Below the pieces are notes generated by a model, which did not search any database, was not told the DNA's origin, and saw only the letters and a list, made by a program, of their open reading frames with translations. Positions 9,566 to 19,933 of a DNA stretch of 20,957 nucleotides are shown here, one piece after another (position 1 is the first letter of the stretch; every line of letters starts with the position of its first letter). A program made the position numbers and the translations under genes. The stretch is from assembly GCA_964058845.1 (NCBI GenBank), contig CAXKVR010000508.1, forward strand, positions 1-20,957. Reading direction: 5' to 3'. The stretch comes from Carex sylvatica (lineage: Eukaryota > Streptophyta > Magnoliopsida > Poales > Cyperaceae).

Positions 9566-10640
9566 ATAAATAAGACTTGCCTCAATTAATCATGCATATA
9601 TGCCATCATTGCCATGAATATTTGCATGCATGTTGCTTTGCAATGTTTTAAAATACAGTTTTCAGTTTCTTTTAATGAATTATTCTATTGATCGAGTTTG
9701 ATGTAATTTGAAAATAAATGGTGATTCATTGAGTGGTTAATTTAAAAAAAAAATTAATGATTCAACTTTTATCATTACTTGACAAAATAATTAATATATA
9801 CCTAAATTATTTGACAAAGAAAGGGAGGTAATTAACAGGGCATGCATTAATTAATTCCTTTCCCTATTTTGGTCATTGTAATAGGTTTTAAGGATGGAGA
9901 TGCTCTCGATATATCAAATGCACGTAGTATCTAATTAATTATGTGGGAAGTTATATATATATATATAGTTTACTAAAAAAAGTTTGAGAGACCAATTCCA
10001 AGTTCCAACACCACGCATTCCCAATTCTCTTACGGCTGATGTTTTTTAGATAAAATATTAGCTAGTTTACACTTGTAATTCTAATTAGTTTTGTAGAATA
10101 TTCACATAAAATAAGAAGTTTTGTAGAACTATAATATTATGGAAAATAAATAATAGTGTAATAAACATTTTAGCTATTATAAATTATGTTTTAAAATATA
10201 ACTATATTAATAATATATTTATTTTACATTCACTATAGTATATCAAATAAATATCGAGAGTGAAGAAATTAAAGAGAAATAATTAATGAGGTTTCAAAGA
10301 AAGAACACTACAACACTATTCATCCATTTTCGAAAATTTTGATACCATATTTTTGTAGTAAGCTGTAATATTTATTAATTTATAAAATAAAAAATAATGT
10401 ATTTTTGTCACATTAATCGGCCATCAAGCCATGTACGAAGCTCGTTATATAATTTGAAAATTGTTTATTCGCCGATTATCACTTTATCTAAATATATAGT
10501 TCATTTTCAAAATACGGCGACATCGCATTTGGATGGTTAATTTGATCGAACACCTGAATTTTAAAAATTGCATTTATCATTGATTTAAGTTAACTGAGTG
10601 CATATAGTTAAATCAAAATATGGTTTAAGTTATCTGTGAG
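9566..10640. other. AMT1 3' flank and AT-rich intergenic DNA
   Basis: AATAAA occurs right at the stop codon (9565-9570) and again at 9713-9718. The second, about 150 bases past the stop, is the better-placed poly(A) signal. Beyond it the sequence is AT-rich with no coding region or clear element. Confidence 0.5.
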
Positions 10641-11135
10641 ATATTTTGTTCAAGTTTGAATGAATTAATAGAATATAATGATGGCAAATTTCTATATAAA
10701 ATAGATCAAGAAATGAAGTTGAATATATATAACTCAGTAAATTTGTGTAATTTGAAGGACCTGATAGGTTCTACTACGGTTTTTATCGAGGTTATACAGG
10801 TTTCAACCCCTATGCATGGACAAGGGACAACTTTGGTGGCTGATGTGACCACCTCTAGCTCCTCCATATCCTCTGCCAGTTTATAGGCGTACATGGTCTT
10901 TTTTGACTGATGGCATGTTTATGGAGTTTTTGGTGTTGTTATGGTCTGTTATGCTTTTCTTTGTTGATTACGTGTTTTGATTATACTATGATGTAGTAGA
11001 TTTATAAATATGGTCTTATTTTGTTGATATATTGGTATCAGTCGATTGGTACTAGTTGGATATTGTATGATTTTCTGTTATATGAAAATCAGTGGTTAAG
11101 CCACTTCTTTCAAAAAAAGAAGTTTAATAACTCAT
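10641..11135 (+). other. Possible retroposon remnant, no gene
   Basis: The segment is less AT-rich than its flanks between about 10750 and 10930 and ends in TTTCAAAAAAAGAAG at 11108-11122, like a short poly(A) tail. This would suit a 5'-truncated LINE or another retroposon on the + strand. A frame running to the TAG at 10884-10886 gives a serine/threonine-rich tail that I do not recognise, and no reverse transcriptase motif is visible. No target-site duplication could be established. Confidence 0.2.
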
Positions 11136-11605
11136 AGTAATAAAATTTTGTTTTTGAGATAAGAGTAATAATTTTTATTTGATATTCTCCTTGTTACAAC
11201 AATGGTTATATCACTTTATTTGACACATACTGTAATTTTTTATTATATTGTGGCAAATATTTTTTCATAATATTTTTCATTGATAAAATTATAAAATTAA
11301 AGTATGATTGAGGATTTGAGGGTAAACTAAATATTTATAAATCTCTTAATAATATTATTCTATTCATTAGTTAATAATTTTGTAAACATATTTCACAATG
11401 TCAAGGTATTTGTCATTTAAAATAATTTAACTAAATTATTGGAGGTAAGATTGGAAATTCGTTAAAATAATATATTTTGAGAGTACATATATAAATCCAA
11501 TCTAAAATTCCATCCATTAACAACTCTATCCACTTACGATCTTTGCGGGTCCAATTGTCAGAGAAAGATGCAGCTAAGGAGTCAGATTGGCACTACACTA
11601 AGTAA
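11136..11605. other. AT-rich intergenic DNA, no gene
   Basis: No coding region, RNA gene or element ends seen; the stretch leads into the CCC1 upstream region. Confidence 0.6.
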
Positions 11606-11611
11606 CTACAG

Positions 11612-11629
11612 TGACGTCACTGACGTGGC
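11612..11629 (+). promoter_or_regulatory. Paired TGACGT (bZIP-type) sites upstream of CCC1
   Basis: TGACGTCA at 11612-11619, itself inside the palindrome GTGACGTCAC, is followed after one base by TGACGTGGC at 11621-11629. The first is the classic target of TGA/CREB-like bZIP proteins. The second contains the ABRE-like core ACGTGGC. Starts of the two cores are 9 bases apart, close to one helical turn. An ATATAAGG sequence follows about 10 bases later. That bZIP factors act here is inference from the motifs. Confidence 0.5.
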
Positions 11630-12224
11630 AGGCAATATAAGGAACAGGGACATTTCCAGTGATTAGAACTGGAGACGATCAAGATATCTCCGTCTCGTTT
11701 ACCGTTCCTCACTGCCTCGTGCCTCCCTTCGACCGGCCAATCCTTTGAAGCTTTCTCCGGTCTATTCAACTCCAACCGAACCGAACCATACAATCCAAGT
11801 GTCAACCGTGAACCGTACCAATCATATCGAATTATCGACTAGTTGACTAGTCCAATCACTTCAATGCATGACAAGCAATATTTCAATTTTCGACCAAACC
11901 AAAACGACTCGAACCGAACCATTGAATACAAAATAATTTTGGTTGAGATAAAAACCAATTAACCTATTTTTCTCGCCTTGACGCATGGTCTGATCTCTCT
12001 CTCTTTCTCTCTACATTAGCAAATTTGTTTCTTCGTGCCGAGGCAACTGCTTCTCTCAAGTCTCTCCCTCAGGTTCAAAATTCAAACCAAGGATCAAAAT
12101 TGGCGTCTCTTTACTTCTCTCTTTTGTCTTCTTCCTTCCTTCTTTGGATCTGAATCTCCCAATCGGATCTGATTCGTTCTAGATTCAGAGGCAGAGAGGG
12201 AGATTGATTGATTGATTTGTTGTT
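11630..12224 (+). promoter_or_regulatory. CCC1 proximal upstream region and 5' leader
   Basis: The GC level rises here, and a pyrimidine tract (11994-12012) and further CT-rich sequence up to about 12150 look like a plant 5' leader. Just before the start codon is a GATT tandem repeat (12202-12217). Between 11775 and 11925 AACCGAACC-type words recur (for example 11776-11788 and 11912-11920), a feature also seen in degenerate repeats. The transcription start cannot be fixed from sequence, and a leader intron cannot be excluded. Confidence 0.45.
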
Positions 12225-12382
12225 ATGATGGAGAATGGGAATGAGATAGAGAGTACAGATGAGGAGAGGCCACCTATTAACCCGCCACGTGGCCGGCAAT
12301 ACAGACCTGTCGGCTCGCACGATCGAGCCGTCATACAGATGGCATCTATGGAGCCTGGATCCACCTCTGACATCCCTCTCAG
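12225..12382 (+). CDS. CCC1: CCC1 exon 1: N-terminal cytosolic segment
   Basis: Encodes residues 1-52 plus two bases of codon 53. It is acidic at first and then carries the conserved [20 protein letters not shown] block. The GT at 12383-12384 follows CTC AG. Joining to 12770 gives LSKIKV, in register with LKNIKV of Arabidopsis CCC1. Confidence 0.9.
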
Positions 12383-15300
12383 GTTTGCTGTTCTTCCATT
12401 CCATGCAAAATGCTGACCAGTAGTTCTGGTATCTGTATGAACTTTTTCAACTTTTTCAGGTTTTTCTAATAATGAAGGTATATAACAGTAAAGTAATATG
12501 AACCAAAGTACATACATTGGTTTGGTTAGAAAAACCCCTAAATAAGTACTGTAAAAGATACTGGTATGCACAATAATTAAAACATGCTCTGTAGTTTGTT
12601 CATTTAGTGGTTTGATCTTTTATTAATCAAACTGTATTAAGTTATACTGGTTCATACATATTTTTTTGTACTATATTTGTATTTTGAATAGAGAGACCAT
12701 ATTAGGTCCCCACTCAACCGGTTGACTTGGAAATGAGTTGTACTTACTCTTCAATGCTCTTCTGGCCAGTAAAATAAAGGTGGGTTCAAGTGCAGATGCA
12801 CAGGAGGTTTCATCAGAGAACCATGTTTCGTCTCAAACAGAATCAAAATTGGAGCTTTTCGGCTTTGACTCTCTTGTCAATATCTTGGGTCTTAAGAGGT
12901 ACTTGTGTGAAAAATATAAACTAAAGTTTCACTATTTAACTATTGTAATGTGCTTTTCATTTTTCCATTTAACTATTAAAATAAATACCCAGCTGCCCAT
13001 TTACCACTTTTTAAGGCCCCTAGGAAGAAATCAAAGCATTAATCCATGCATACAATTCTAATGAAGAACCCTTGTTTTCAGAAATTCTGACCAATTAAAC
13101 ATTAAACAACATGCTCCTAAAAATGTATGTACACATGTATACACATGAAATCCTAACTAGTTATGACAGTATGACAGGAGAACAAGTTGTGGCTCCTTCT
13201 AGCCCAAGAGATGGAGAGGATGTTGCAATTACCCTTGGTCACCGTAAGGTATTATTTATTTGGCAAATTTAACCATAGTTGTTACAAAAATTCAATTTTT
13301 TTTTTGGGTTTAATTTCTTAAATTGAGACTATTTTGAGCACAATTGAATCCATGATAAATTCAAATAACATGGAAAGTAATGCAACCTGACCATAGTGTG
13401 GTAGTAACATTGTTTATTCTTTATCCTTCCTTTATTTCTTATATTATCCTTAGAGTTTAAGAAGAAAATACAATGACATGTTACTTTAGTCTCAGAATTT
13501 GGTGCTGATTTTGTTTTATTTTGCTCCAGCCAATCATTCAAAACTAAATAACTTCATTTTACTAAAAGAATTAGTGCTTTATCTTTTCTAGGAGGCAGCT
13601 CCAAAACTCGGTACCATGATGGGTGTATTTGTACCATGCCTGCAAAATATCTTGGGGATTATATATTATATTCGGTTTTCCTGGTATGCTACAACCTCTC
13701 TGCTTTTTTTATTTTTTCATACTTCAAAAGCTTTATCTGGTGAAGAATTAAATATAGCCTGTCATATTTTGTCTCTTTAGATATTGGTCATCTGAAATCT
13801 ATTTTTGTATTGAAATATCAGTTAATACAAAACTTCCAACAGGAACTATGGTCTGGTTCGGTGTGGAGAATTTTTTCTCTCTCGCCTTTTGTTTTTTGTT
13901 TGATTTGTGTGATGTTCTGATTTCTGGCTCTAATCTCATTTAAGCTGGACATTTTATATATTTTAAAATTTTCAGGATTGTTGGCATGGGCGGCATTGGA
14001 CAATCTTTATTATTAGTTGCCTTTTGTGGTTCTTGCACTTTTCTGACCAGTATATCTCTAAGTGCAATTGCAACTAATGGTGCCATGAAGGTATGTATTT
14101 AATCAAGGAAAATATTTAATAAGAAATGATGTGGAAAAGTAAATAAAATGCAGATAATGTATAAAGGCATTACATTAACACCGTTAGTGAAAGTGGGTTT
14201 TTAGAATCTAATTTATAAATGGCATTGCAGGGAGGTGGGCCATACTATCTCATAGGCCGTGCTCTTGGCCCAGAAGTTGGAGTTAGTATTGGTTTATGTT
14301 TCTTTCTTGGAAATGCAGTGGCTGGATCTATGTATGTTTTTGTTACTATTACTATTATAATTGTGCTTTCTACAATTTGTTCCTAGATCGTTTCGTTGTA
14401 TGAAATAAGTAGGTGCCATAGCATTATTGAATTACATGTTTAAAATTTTTGCATCAACAAGTGTTCTAAGGCATTATATGTCACTTGCAAGTGATGTAAA
14501 ACGTTAGTTCTTATTCAAAGAGAACAACTTTTAAGCTATAACAGCTTATTGAGCATGTAATCTAGGTAATTTGAATTTGAACGTGGAATTTTAAGTCTAT
14601 TCTGTTACTATGAATTATTAATGGAATTGAATAAGACATTTATGTACTTGATGACTACAAGATCTACCATTATGTATAACTGAAATATATATTTTTTTTT
14701 ATCTTTATGTGATAGTACGATATCTTTATCTCTCTAATTATCAATTTCAGGTATGTTCTTGGAGCAGTTGAAACCTTCTTAGATGCTGTGCCAGCTGCTG
14801 GTTTTTTCCAAGGTATAAACAAATTATTAATCTGTCTTTTATTGTTTCTTAGTTATATGCATCAACACATGCTAATAAGTATGGATAGGTACAAACTCGA
14901 AGTAAAACAAAAAGTAAATATTAGGAGCATTTTAATACTCCGTGTAAATAACTATGTACTATTTATTGAAAAAACAAAATGAAAAATAATTGGTGGTAAT
15001 TTGCACGACTTATCTTGTAGACTATCTTTGCCTTGTTTAAACTAACATAGTGCTTAAATGTGTTGTTTGTTCAACTCCTTGCAGAGAGTGTAACAGTGGT
15101 GAACAGCACTTTGACAAACAGTTCAGCGACAGCTGGCACGGCTACAATAGCAACCCCCAGCCTGCACGATCTCCAGGTCTATGGCATTATCGTGACCATC
15201 TTGCTGTGCTTTATTGTGTTTGGTGGGGTGAAAATTATAAACCGGGTTGCACCAGCTTTCCTTATACCAGTTTTGTTCTCCCTCTTTTGCATTTTCATTG

Positions 15301-18300
15301 GGATATTTGTTGCCCCGAGACACAATGCAGAGAGTGAGATTTTCATCCTCTTAAGAACTTATTGTTCCTTTTCTTTTCATTTATGGAATTTAGACCCCAT
15401 CTCAAAATAATTGTACCTGTGGGAAATGTTTTGGGACAATGGAGAGAGAGAGGTAGAGGGATGGATACTTCCAGTTTTTTTTTGTTTTTTTTGGAAAAAA
15501 GGTAATAAGATGGATACTGTATCCTATATATTTCAGGACATGCTGCATATTTCAGATCTAGTGAAAAAACAATAATAAAGTGACCATTTTTTTAGTTTGT
15601 TTGTCTATTTATCTTATCTTGGTCAAGCTTATAGCCACTTAACATTTCAAGTGAAGAATTAGTGAAATTAGTACATCATATACTTTCTTCTTCTTCGAAA
15701 ATAGTTGGTAGTACGGGGACCAATATCCTGTGGGCTGTGTACATGATATTTTTGGGCTTTGAGAAAAACATATGTATTGCCGTTGCACATTTCTGTCTAA
15801 AAACATAATGAAATAACCATGTACATATGTATTGCCGTTGCACAAAAATAGCTGGGATTACTGGATTGCGTGCAGCAACATTTCGAGACAATTGGAGCTC
15901 AGATTACCAACCGACTAATAATGCCGGTGTACCTGATCCTGACGGCTCCATAGATTGGGATTTCAAGTAAGTGAAAATGAAGAATATTCCCTTATTATTC
16001 TGTCTCGACATCAAAGTTTAATTGCAGTTTAAAATATTCCCTGTTTATCTTGACAAGTTAATTGATTGATTATTTCTGGTTTAATTGGTAGTATGGATAT
16101 ATATTTATCAATATATACAGATGGTAGGACAGAGGATACATTTCAAATTATTCTAGATTTTATGTTTTGAATCTTGCTATTTTGTGACTCAAATACCATG
16201 TACTTCAAATTTTGTGGGTAACTTGGGTGGAACTGCCCATACTTAAAAGTTAGTGTGAAAAACACAATGGCACTAATAGGTCGTACATTCAAAAATTTAC
16301 AGTGCATTAGTTGGGCTATTTTTCCCTGCCGTGACGGGTATCATGGCGGGGTCAAACCGGTCAGCATCTCTGAAAGACACACAAAGGTCCATACCAGTTG
16401 GTACGTTAGCAGCAACTCTCACTACCACCTTTATGTACTTAGTCTCGGTTCTACTGTTTGGTGCTCTAGCCACCAGAGAGGTTCTTCTCACTAACAGGTA
16501 TTTACACTGTCCCTTATTTATTTTAATAATTACAGCCATGCTATCAATGTATAACTTGAGCACAAAAACATTTTACTAAAGTACTGGATCAATATTCGTT
16601 CAAACTTCTGATAAAAAAAAATATATATTCATTCCATACTGCCTGTTTGGTCCTATACTGATATGTTCAGGTATCTAAGATATATCATGCACCATCTCAT
16701 GTACATTTCCATAAAAGAGGAACATATTTCCATCCTATACTGCATTATACCGTATATCAATAGATCAGTGTAGCACTAGTTCATGACATTTACTTTTTTT
16801 GAAGTAATGCACAGATAATGAGGTTTAAATTACGTACAAATTCACAGACTTCTTACTGCGACAGTGGCCTGGCCTATACCATCTGTAATTTATGTTGGGA
16901 TCATCCTCTCAACTCTAGGGGCAGCCTTGCAGTCTCTGACAGGGGCCCCACGCCTCCTTGCAGCCATTGCAAATGATGATATTCTCCCTGTCTTAAACTA
17001 TTTTAAAGTCTCAGAAGGTGCTGAGCCTCATCTTGCTACCCTCTTCACGGCCTTTATTTGCATTTGTTGTGTTGTCATTGGAAATCTGGACCTTATTACC
17101 CCTACTATCACCATGTTTTTCCTGTTGTGTTATTCTGGGGTAAATTTGTCATGTTTTTTGTTGGATCTGCTTGATGCCCCCAGCTGGCGCCCCAGGTGGA
17201 AGTTCCACCACTGGAGTATGTCCCTTGTTGGTGCACTACTTTGTATTGGTATGGAATTTTGCTCTCCTATAAATATCATTTCAAGTGTTCCCATATAGCC
17301 TAGCCTATACTCCTGCCTTTTTTTATACCCTCAAATTTGATAATTCATATGCTCTTTTCTTTTGTTAATTGTTTGGTGACAGTGATAATGTTTCTGATAT
17401 CGTGGGCATTTACCGTGGTGTCGCTGGCACTAGCTAGCCTGATATATTACTATGTCAGCATCAAAGGGAAGGCTGGCGATTGGGGCGACGGTTTTAAGAG
17501 TGCCTATTTCCAGCTTGCTCTCCGTAGCCTTCGTTCTCTAGGAGGTGTGTTTCCTTCTATTTTTTTGCGGGGCCTTCTTTTATACTTTCATTTTCTGAAA
17601 ATATTAACTTTGTTCTTTAGAGCACACAGGAGACAGTAAACTATACTTTTCAATCAATTAAGATCAGCAACCTTTCTCTTTTAAAGTAGTAGTTGTTGGG
17701 CCATACAGTAAAGTTTGATGTGTTATAAACGTGTGCATGATCTTTCTCTTGCTTTTTCTGGGTGGTCCCCAGAAATGCCCTTTCAACCTTTTTTTTTAAA
17801 TATATTTTATTTATTTCCTTTTACTATCCTTCTACAGCTAACCAAGTTCACCCAAAGAACTGGTATCCTATCCCGTTGATCTTGTGCCGACCATGGGGCA
17901 AGTTACCAGAGAACGTACCGTGCCATCCAAAACTTGCCGACTTCGCCAATTTCATGAAGAAAAAGGGTCGTGGGATGTCTATCTTCCTCTCCATTTTAGA
18001 CGGTGACTACCCCTCCCATGCCGAGGATGCCAAAACCATGTGCCACCAACTTGCCACCTACATTGAGTACAAGAAGTGCGAGGGTGTTGCTGAGATCATC
18101 GTGGCCCCCACCATGTCTGACGGCTTCCGTGGCGCTGTTCAAACCATGGGGTTAGGTAACCTCAAACCCAACATAGTGGTCATGCGATACCCCGAAATCT
18201 GGCGTAGAGAGAATCTTACGCTAATACCCTCGACTTTTGTGAGTATTATAAATGACTGCATTATTGCCAACAAGGCAGTGGTGATTGTTAAGGGACTTGA

Positions 18301-18901
18301 CGAGTGGCCTAATGAGTACCAGAGACAGTACGGCACGATCGATTTGTATTGGATTGTAAGAGATGGCGGGTTGATGCTTTTGCTCTCTCAACTCCTTCTG
18401 ACGAAAGCAAGTTTCGAGAGTTGTAAGATTCAGGTATTTTGTATTGCAGAGGAGGATACTGAGGCTGAGGAGTTGAAATCAGATGTGAAGAAATTTTTGT
18501 ACGATTTAAGAATGCAAGCTGAGGTGTTTGTGGTTACAATGAGTGGGACCCAGGGGCAGGATGACTCAATCGAGGCTTTCTCTGCTGCACAGCGTCGGAT
18601 TGCTAGTTATTTAACTGAAATGAAGGAGACTGCCAAAGGGGGCCCACTGATGGCTGACGGGAAACAGGTAGTGGTTAACGAACAACAGGTAGATAAGTTT
18701 CTATACACCATGCTTAAATTGAATTCAACGATTTTGAGATATTCTAGGATGGCAGCAGTGGTGCTGGTTAGCCTGCCACCGCCTCCTCTCAACCATCCCG
18801 CGTATTTTTACATGGAGTATATGGATTTGTTAGTAGATAATGTGCCGAGGATGCTAATTGTCAGAGGGTATAGAAAGGATGTGGTTACATTGTTCACCTG
18901 A
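12225..18901 (+). CDS. CCC1: Cation-chloride cotransporter CCC1, 13 coding exons
   Basis: Plant CCC1 couples movement of K+ (and by report Na+) with Cl-; it is placed mainly in the trans-Golgi/early endosome and matters for ion balance and growth. Coding exons: 12225-12382, 12770-12898, 13170-13248, 13592-13683, 13976-14090, 14231-14331, 14751-14812, 15085-15333, 15852-15966, 16303-16497, 16848-17248, 17383-17544 and 17838-18901. All introns are GT-AG and phases agree, giving 2922 bases and 973 residues; Arabidopsis CCC1 is about 975. Residues 1-122 are the cytosolic N-terminus with the plant-specific YRP..HDRAV motif. Residues 130-600 or so are the 12-helix transport core, with PCLQNILG (helix 1), [23 protein letters not shown] (helix 6) and [11 protein letters not shown] (helix 8). 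The rest is the cytosolic domain ending DVVTLFT. Two adjacent ATGs start the frame; 12228 has the better context (A at -3, G at +4), so the true start may be one codon later. No frame lesion is seen. Confidence 0.95.
13592..13683 (+). CDS. CCC1: CCC1 exon 4: first membrane helix with ion-site residues
   Basis: Residues 123-153. The unwound centre of helix 1 reads PCLQNILG; Asn141 and Ile142 correspond to the human NKCC1 K+-site residues Asn298 and Ile299. Leu143 is where KCCs have Phe and NKCCs have Trp. The last codon (Trp) is split TG|G over the next intron. Confidence 0.9.
15085..15333 (+). CDS. CCC1: CCC1 exon 8: loop plus helices 4 and 5
   Basis: Residues 246-328. The exon opens with a polar Thr/Ser/Asn-rich loop with two N-glycosylation sequons (Asn252-Ser-Thr and Asn257-Ser-Ser). 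This loop follows helix 3 and should face the lumen or outside. Two long hydrophobic segments with the conserved [14 protein letters not shown] follow. The loop diverges from Arabidopsis CCC1 as expected for a variable region. Confidence 0.9.
15768..15844. repeat. 22-bp direct repeat in CCC1 intron 8
   Basis: The same 22 bases, containing ATGTATTGCCGTTGCAC, occur at 15768-15789 and 15823-15844. The second copy ends six bases before the AG acceptor of exon 9. The 55-base offset points to a local tandem duplication or a decayed insertion beside the splice site. Confidence 0.9.
15852..15966 (+). CDS. CCC1: CCC1 exon 9, with an atypical acceptor
   Basis: Residues 329-366, starting TGITGLR and containing FRDNW and NNAGVPDP, matching the family at this point. 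The acceptor AG at 15850-15851 is preceded by CACAAAAAT and by a copy of a 22-base direct repeat rather than a pyrimidine tract. Protein similarity across the junction makes the exon start secure even though the site looks weak. Confidence 0.85.
16303..16497 (+). CDS. CCC1: CCC1 exon 10: helices 6 and 7
   Basis: Residues 367-431. [20 protein letters not shown] is the hallmark helix 6 region; Pro375 and Thr378 match the K+-site Pro496 and Thr499 of human NKCC1. The arginine at the end is split AG|A across the following intron. Confidence 0.92.
16848..17248 (+). CDS. CCC1: CCC1 exon 11: helices 8 to 11
   Basis: Residues 432-565. Contains [20 protein letters not shown] (helix 8), [11 protein letters not shown], and the [12 protein letters not shown] signature after [17 protein letters not shown]. 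At the two positions aligned to the sodium-site serines of NKCC1 (Ser613 and Ser614) the protein has Gly456 and Ala457. Confidence 0.92.
17383..17544 (+). CDS. CCC1: CCC1 exon 12: last helix and start of the C-domain
   Basis: Residues 566-619. One hydrophobic helix ([20 protein letters not shown]) is followed by [19 protein letters not shown], the conserved entry to the cytosolic C-domain. Both flanking junctions split a codon after its first base. Confidence 0.92.
17838..18901 (+). CDS. CCC1: CCC1 exon 13: C-terminal cytosolic domain
   Basis: Residues 620-973, one long exon. Begins [11 protein letters not shown] and carries [40 protein letters not shown], the [15 protein letters not shown] block and the [20 protein letters not shown] block, ending in DVVTLFT and TGA. 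Compared with Arabidopsis CCC1 the variable stretch after VVTM is a few residues shorter. An in-frame ATG lies upstream at 17762, but that sequence is intron. Confidence 0.95.
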
Positions 18902-19430
18902 ACAAATTTGTGTTGCATCTGTGAAAGAAATCTTGTTAGCAAATTTTGCATATACATTTTCTTTCTTTCTTTTTGTGATAGGGGCAGTTGCGTAATTCGA
19001 GATATTTTTTTTAATATTTGATGTTATAATACCTTGTTTTTTTCACATAGAGTTCTAGGTAGTAGGATTGGCCTCTCCTGTAGTTTCTGGAATAAAATTA
19101 TAGTTTTTTCACCGACTTTCTATTGTTCATAACAACTTTGTTCAATTTTTTTTTTTCATTTTTGGTCACTACATAATGTCTGATCTGCTCTCTTTATTGT
19201 ATGTTTCATGCAGTAGAATCATGGAATTTTTCTTTTGTTATTAGATGTTGCAAACTTAGCATAGATATTTTTTAATTTATTTGATCTTACAAAAATGCAA
19301 ATTAACTACTAAATACAAAATCTAGGATGGGCAAGATCTAGATATTAAATACCCCTTGTTCTATAGTTTTGCTATATCATGAGCACAATTCTAAAAGTTG
19401 TATATGGATTGGTTTCAAATATTGGAATAA
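18902..19430. other. CCC1 3' UTR and AT-rich spacer
   Basis: Holds the presumed 3' untranslated region to about 19110, then AT-rich DNA with no gene or definable element. Confidence 0.5.
19091..19096 (+). terminator. Probable CCC1 poly(A) signal
   Basis: AATAAA about 190 bases after the CCC1 stop, followed by T-rich sequence. Plant poly(A) signals are loose, so other AT-rich positions between 18940 and 19160 could also serve. Confidence 0.5.
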
Positions 19431-19670
19431 TAGAATTCATCTATTCCATAAATGATGCATGGATATATATGAATTTCAAACAACGAATTCAAATTATTGA
19501 AATCCATCTACTTCATAAGTAATGTATGTATATACAAAATTTTAAAATTTTTGAATTCATTTAGTAGTAAATTAAGTTGTTAAAAAAGTAATGAAAAATA
19601 AATACATAAGACAACTTATAAAAAAAGTTTATTTTTTATCACTTTGAAGTTGAAGTAGATGGATTTTAAA
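19431..19670. mobile_element. Fold-back repeat related to the element at 1271-1602
   Basis: A perfect 16-base inverted repeat, AAATCCATCTACTTCA at 19500-19515 and its complement at 19651-19666, brackets AT-rich sequence. The 66 bases at 19482-19547 match 1312-1377 at about 54 positions without gaps by eye. The sequence just to the left (about 19434-19468) is a diverged direct copy of 19502-19536. It is probably a decayed or rearranged member of the same non-autonomous family; its outer ends cannot be fixed. Confidence 0.5.
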
Positions 19671-19703
19671 AAAAAACTATTACAATGACCAAATGTTCAC
19701 ATA

Positions 19704-19933
19704 GGTTGCGTTTGAATGAAGTAAAGAATAGTAACTCGGATTAGCTACTATTTCGATCTATTATTTTACGTTTGGATATATTTGGATTAGCAAAAAAAAA
19801 ACTATTTTTTATTTGTCTTTTATAAGTTAGCATGCTATTCTACTAATTCAACTAAAAATTGAATTAGCTCACTATCTCAAATTTAAGTTAGCTCATTATT
19901 CTCTCTAACTCAAGTCTCCATCCGAACACACCC
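19704..19933. mobile_element. Possible MITE, about 230 bp
   Basis: The left end GGTTGCGTTTGAATGAAG and the reverse complement of the right end GGGTGTGTTCGGATGGAG agree at 13 of 18 positions. Such GTGTTTGGATG-type ends are common in small plant DNA transposons. The interior repeats GAATTAGCT/GGATTAGC words in both halves. ATA flanks both ends, which could be a 3-bp target duplication or chance. Confidence 0.4.

Noticed and set aside
10656..10886. 76-residue + strand frame
   Set aside because: It opens with TTG, has a low-complexity Ser-rich end, and no family resemblance; probably part of a repeat.
12111..12571. Minus-strand frames overlapping CCC1 exon 1
   Set aside because: Shadows of the CCC1 leader and exon 1; no recognisable protein.
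17762..17837. In-frame ATG upstream of CCC1 exon 13 as a separate gene start
   Set aside because: The sequence up to 17837 is intron with a TTCTACAG acceptor, and the family protein continues from the previous exon at exactly that point.
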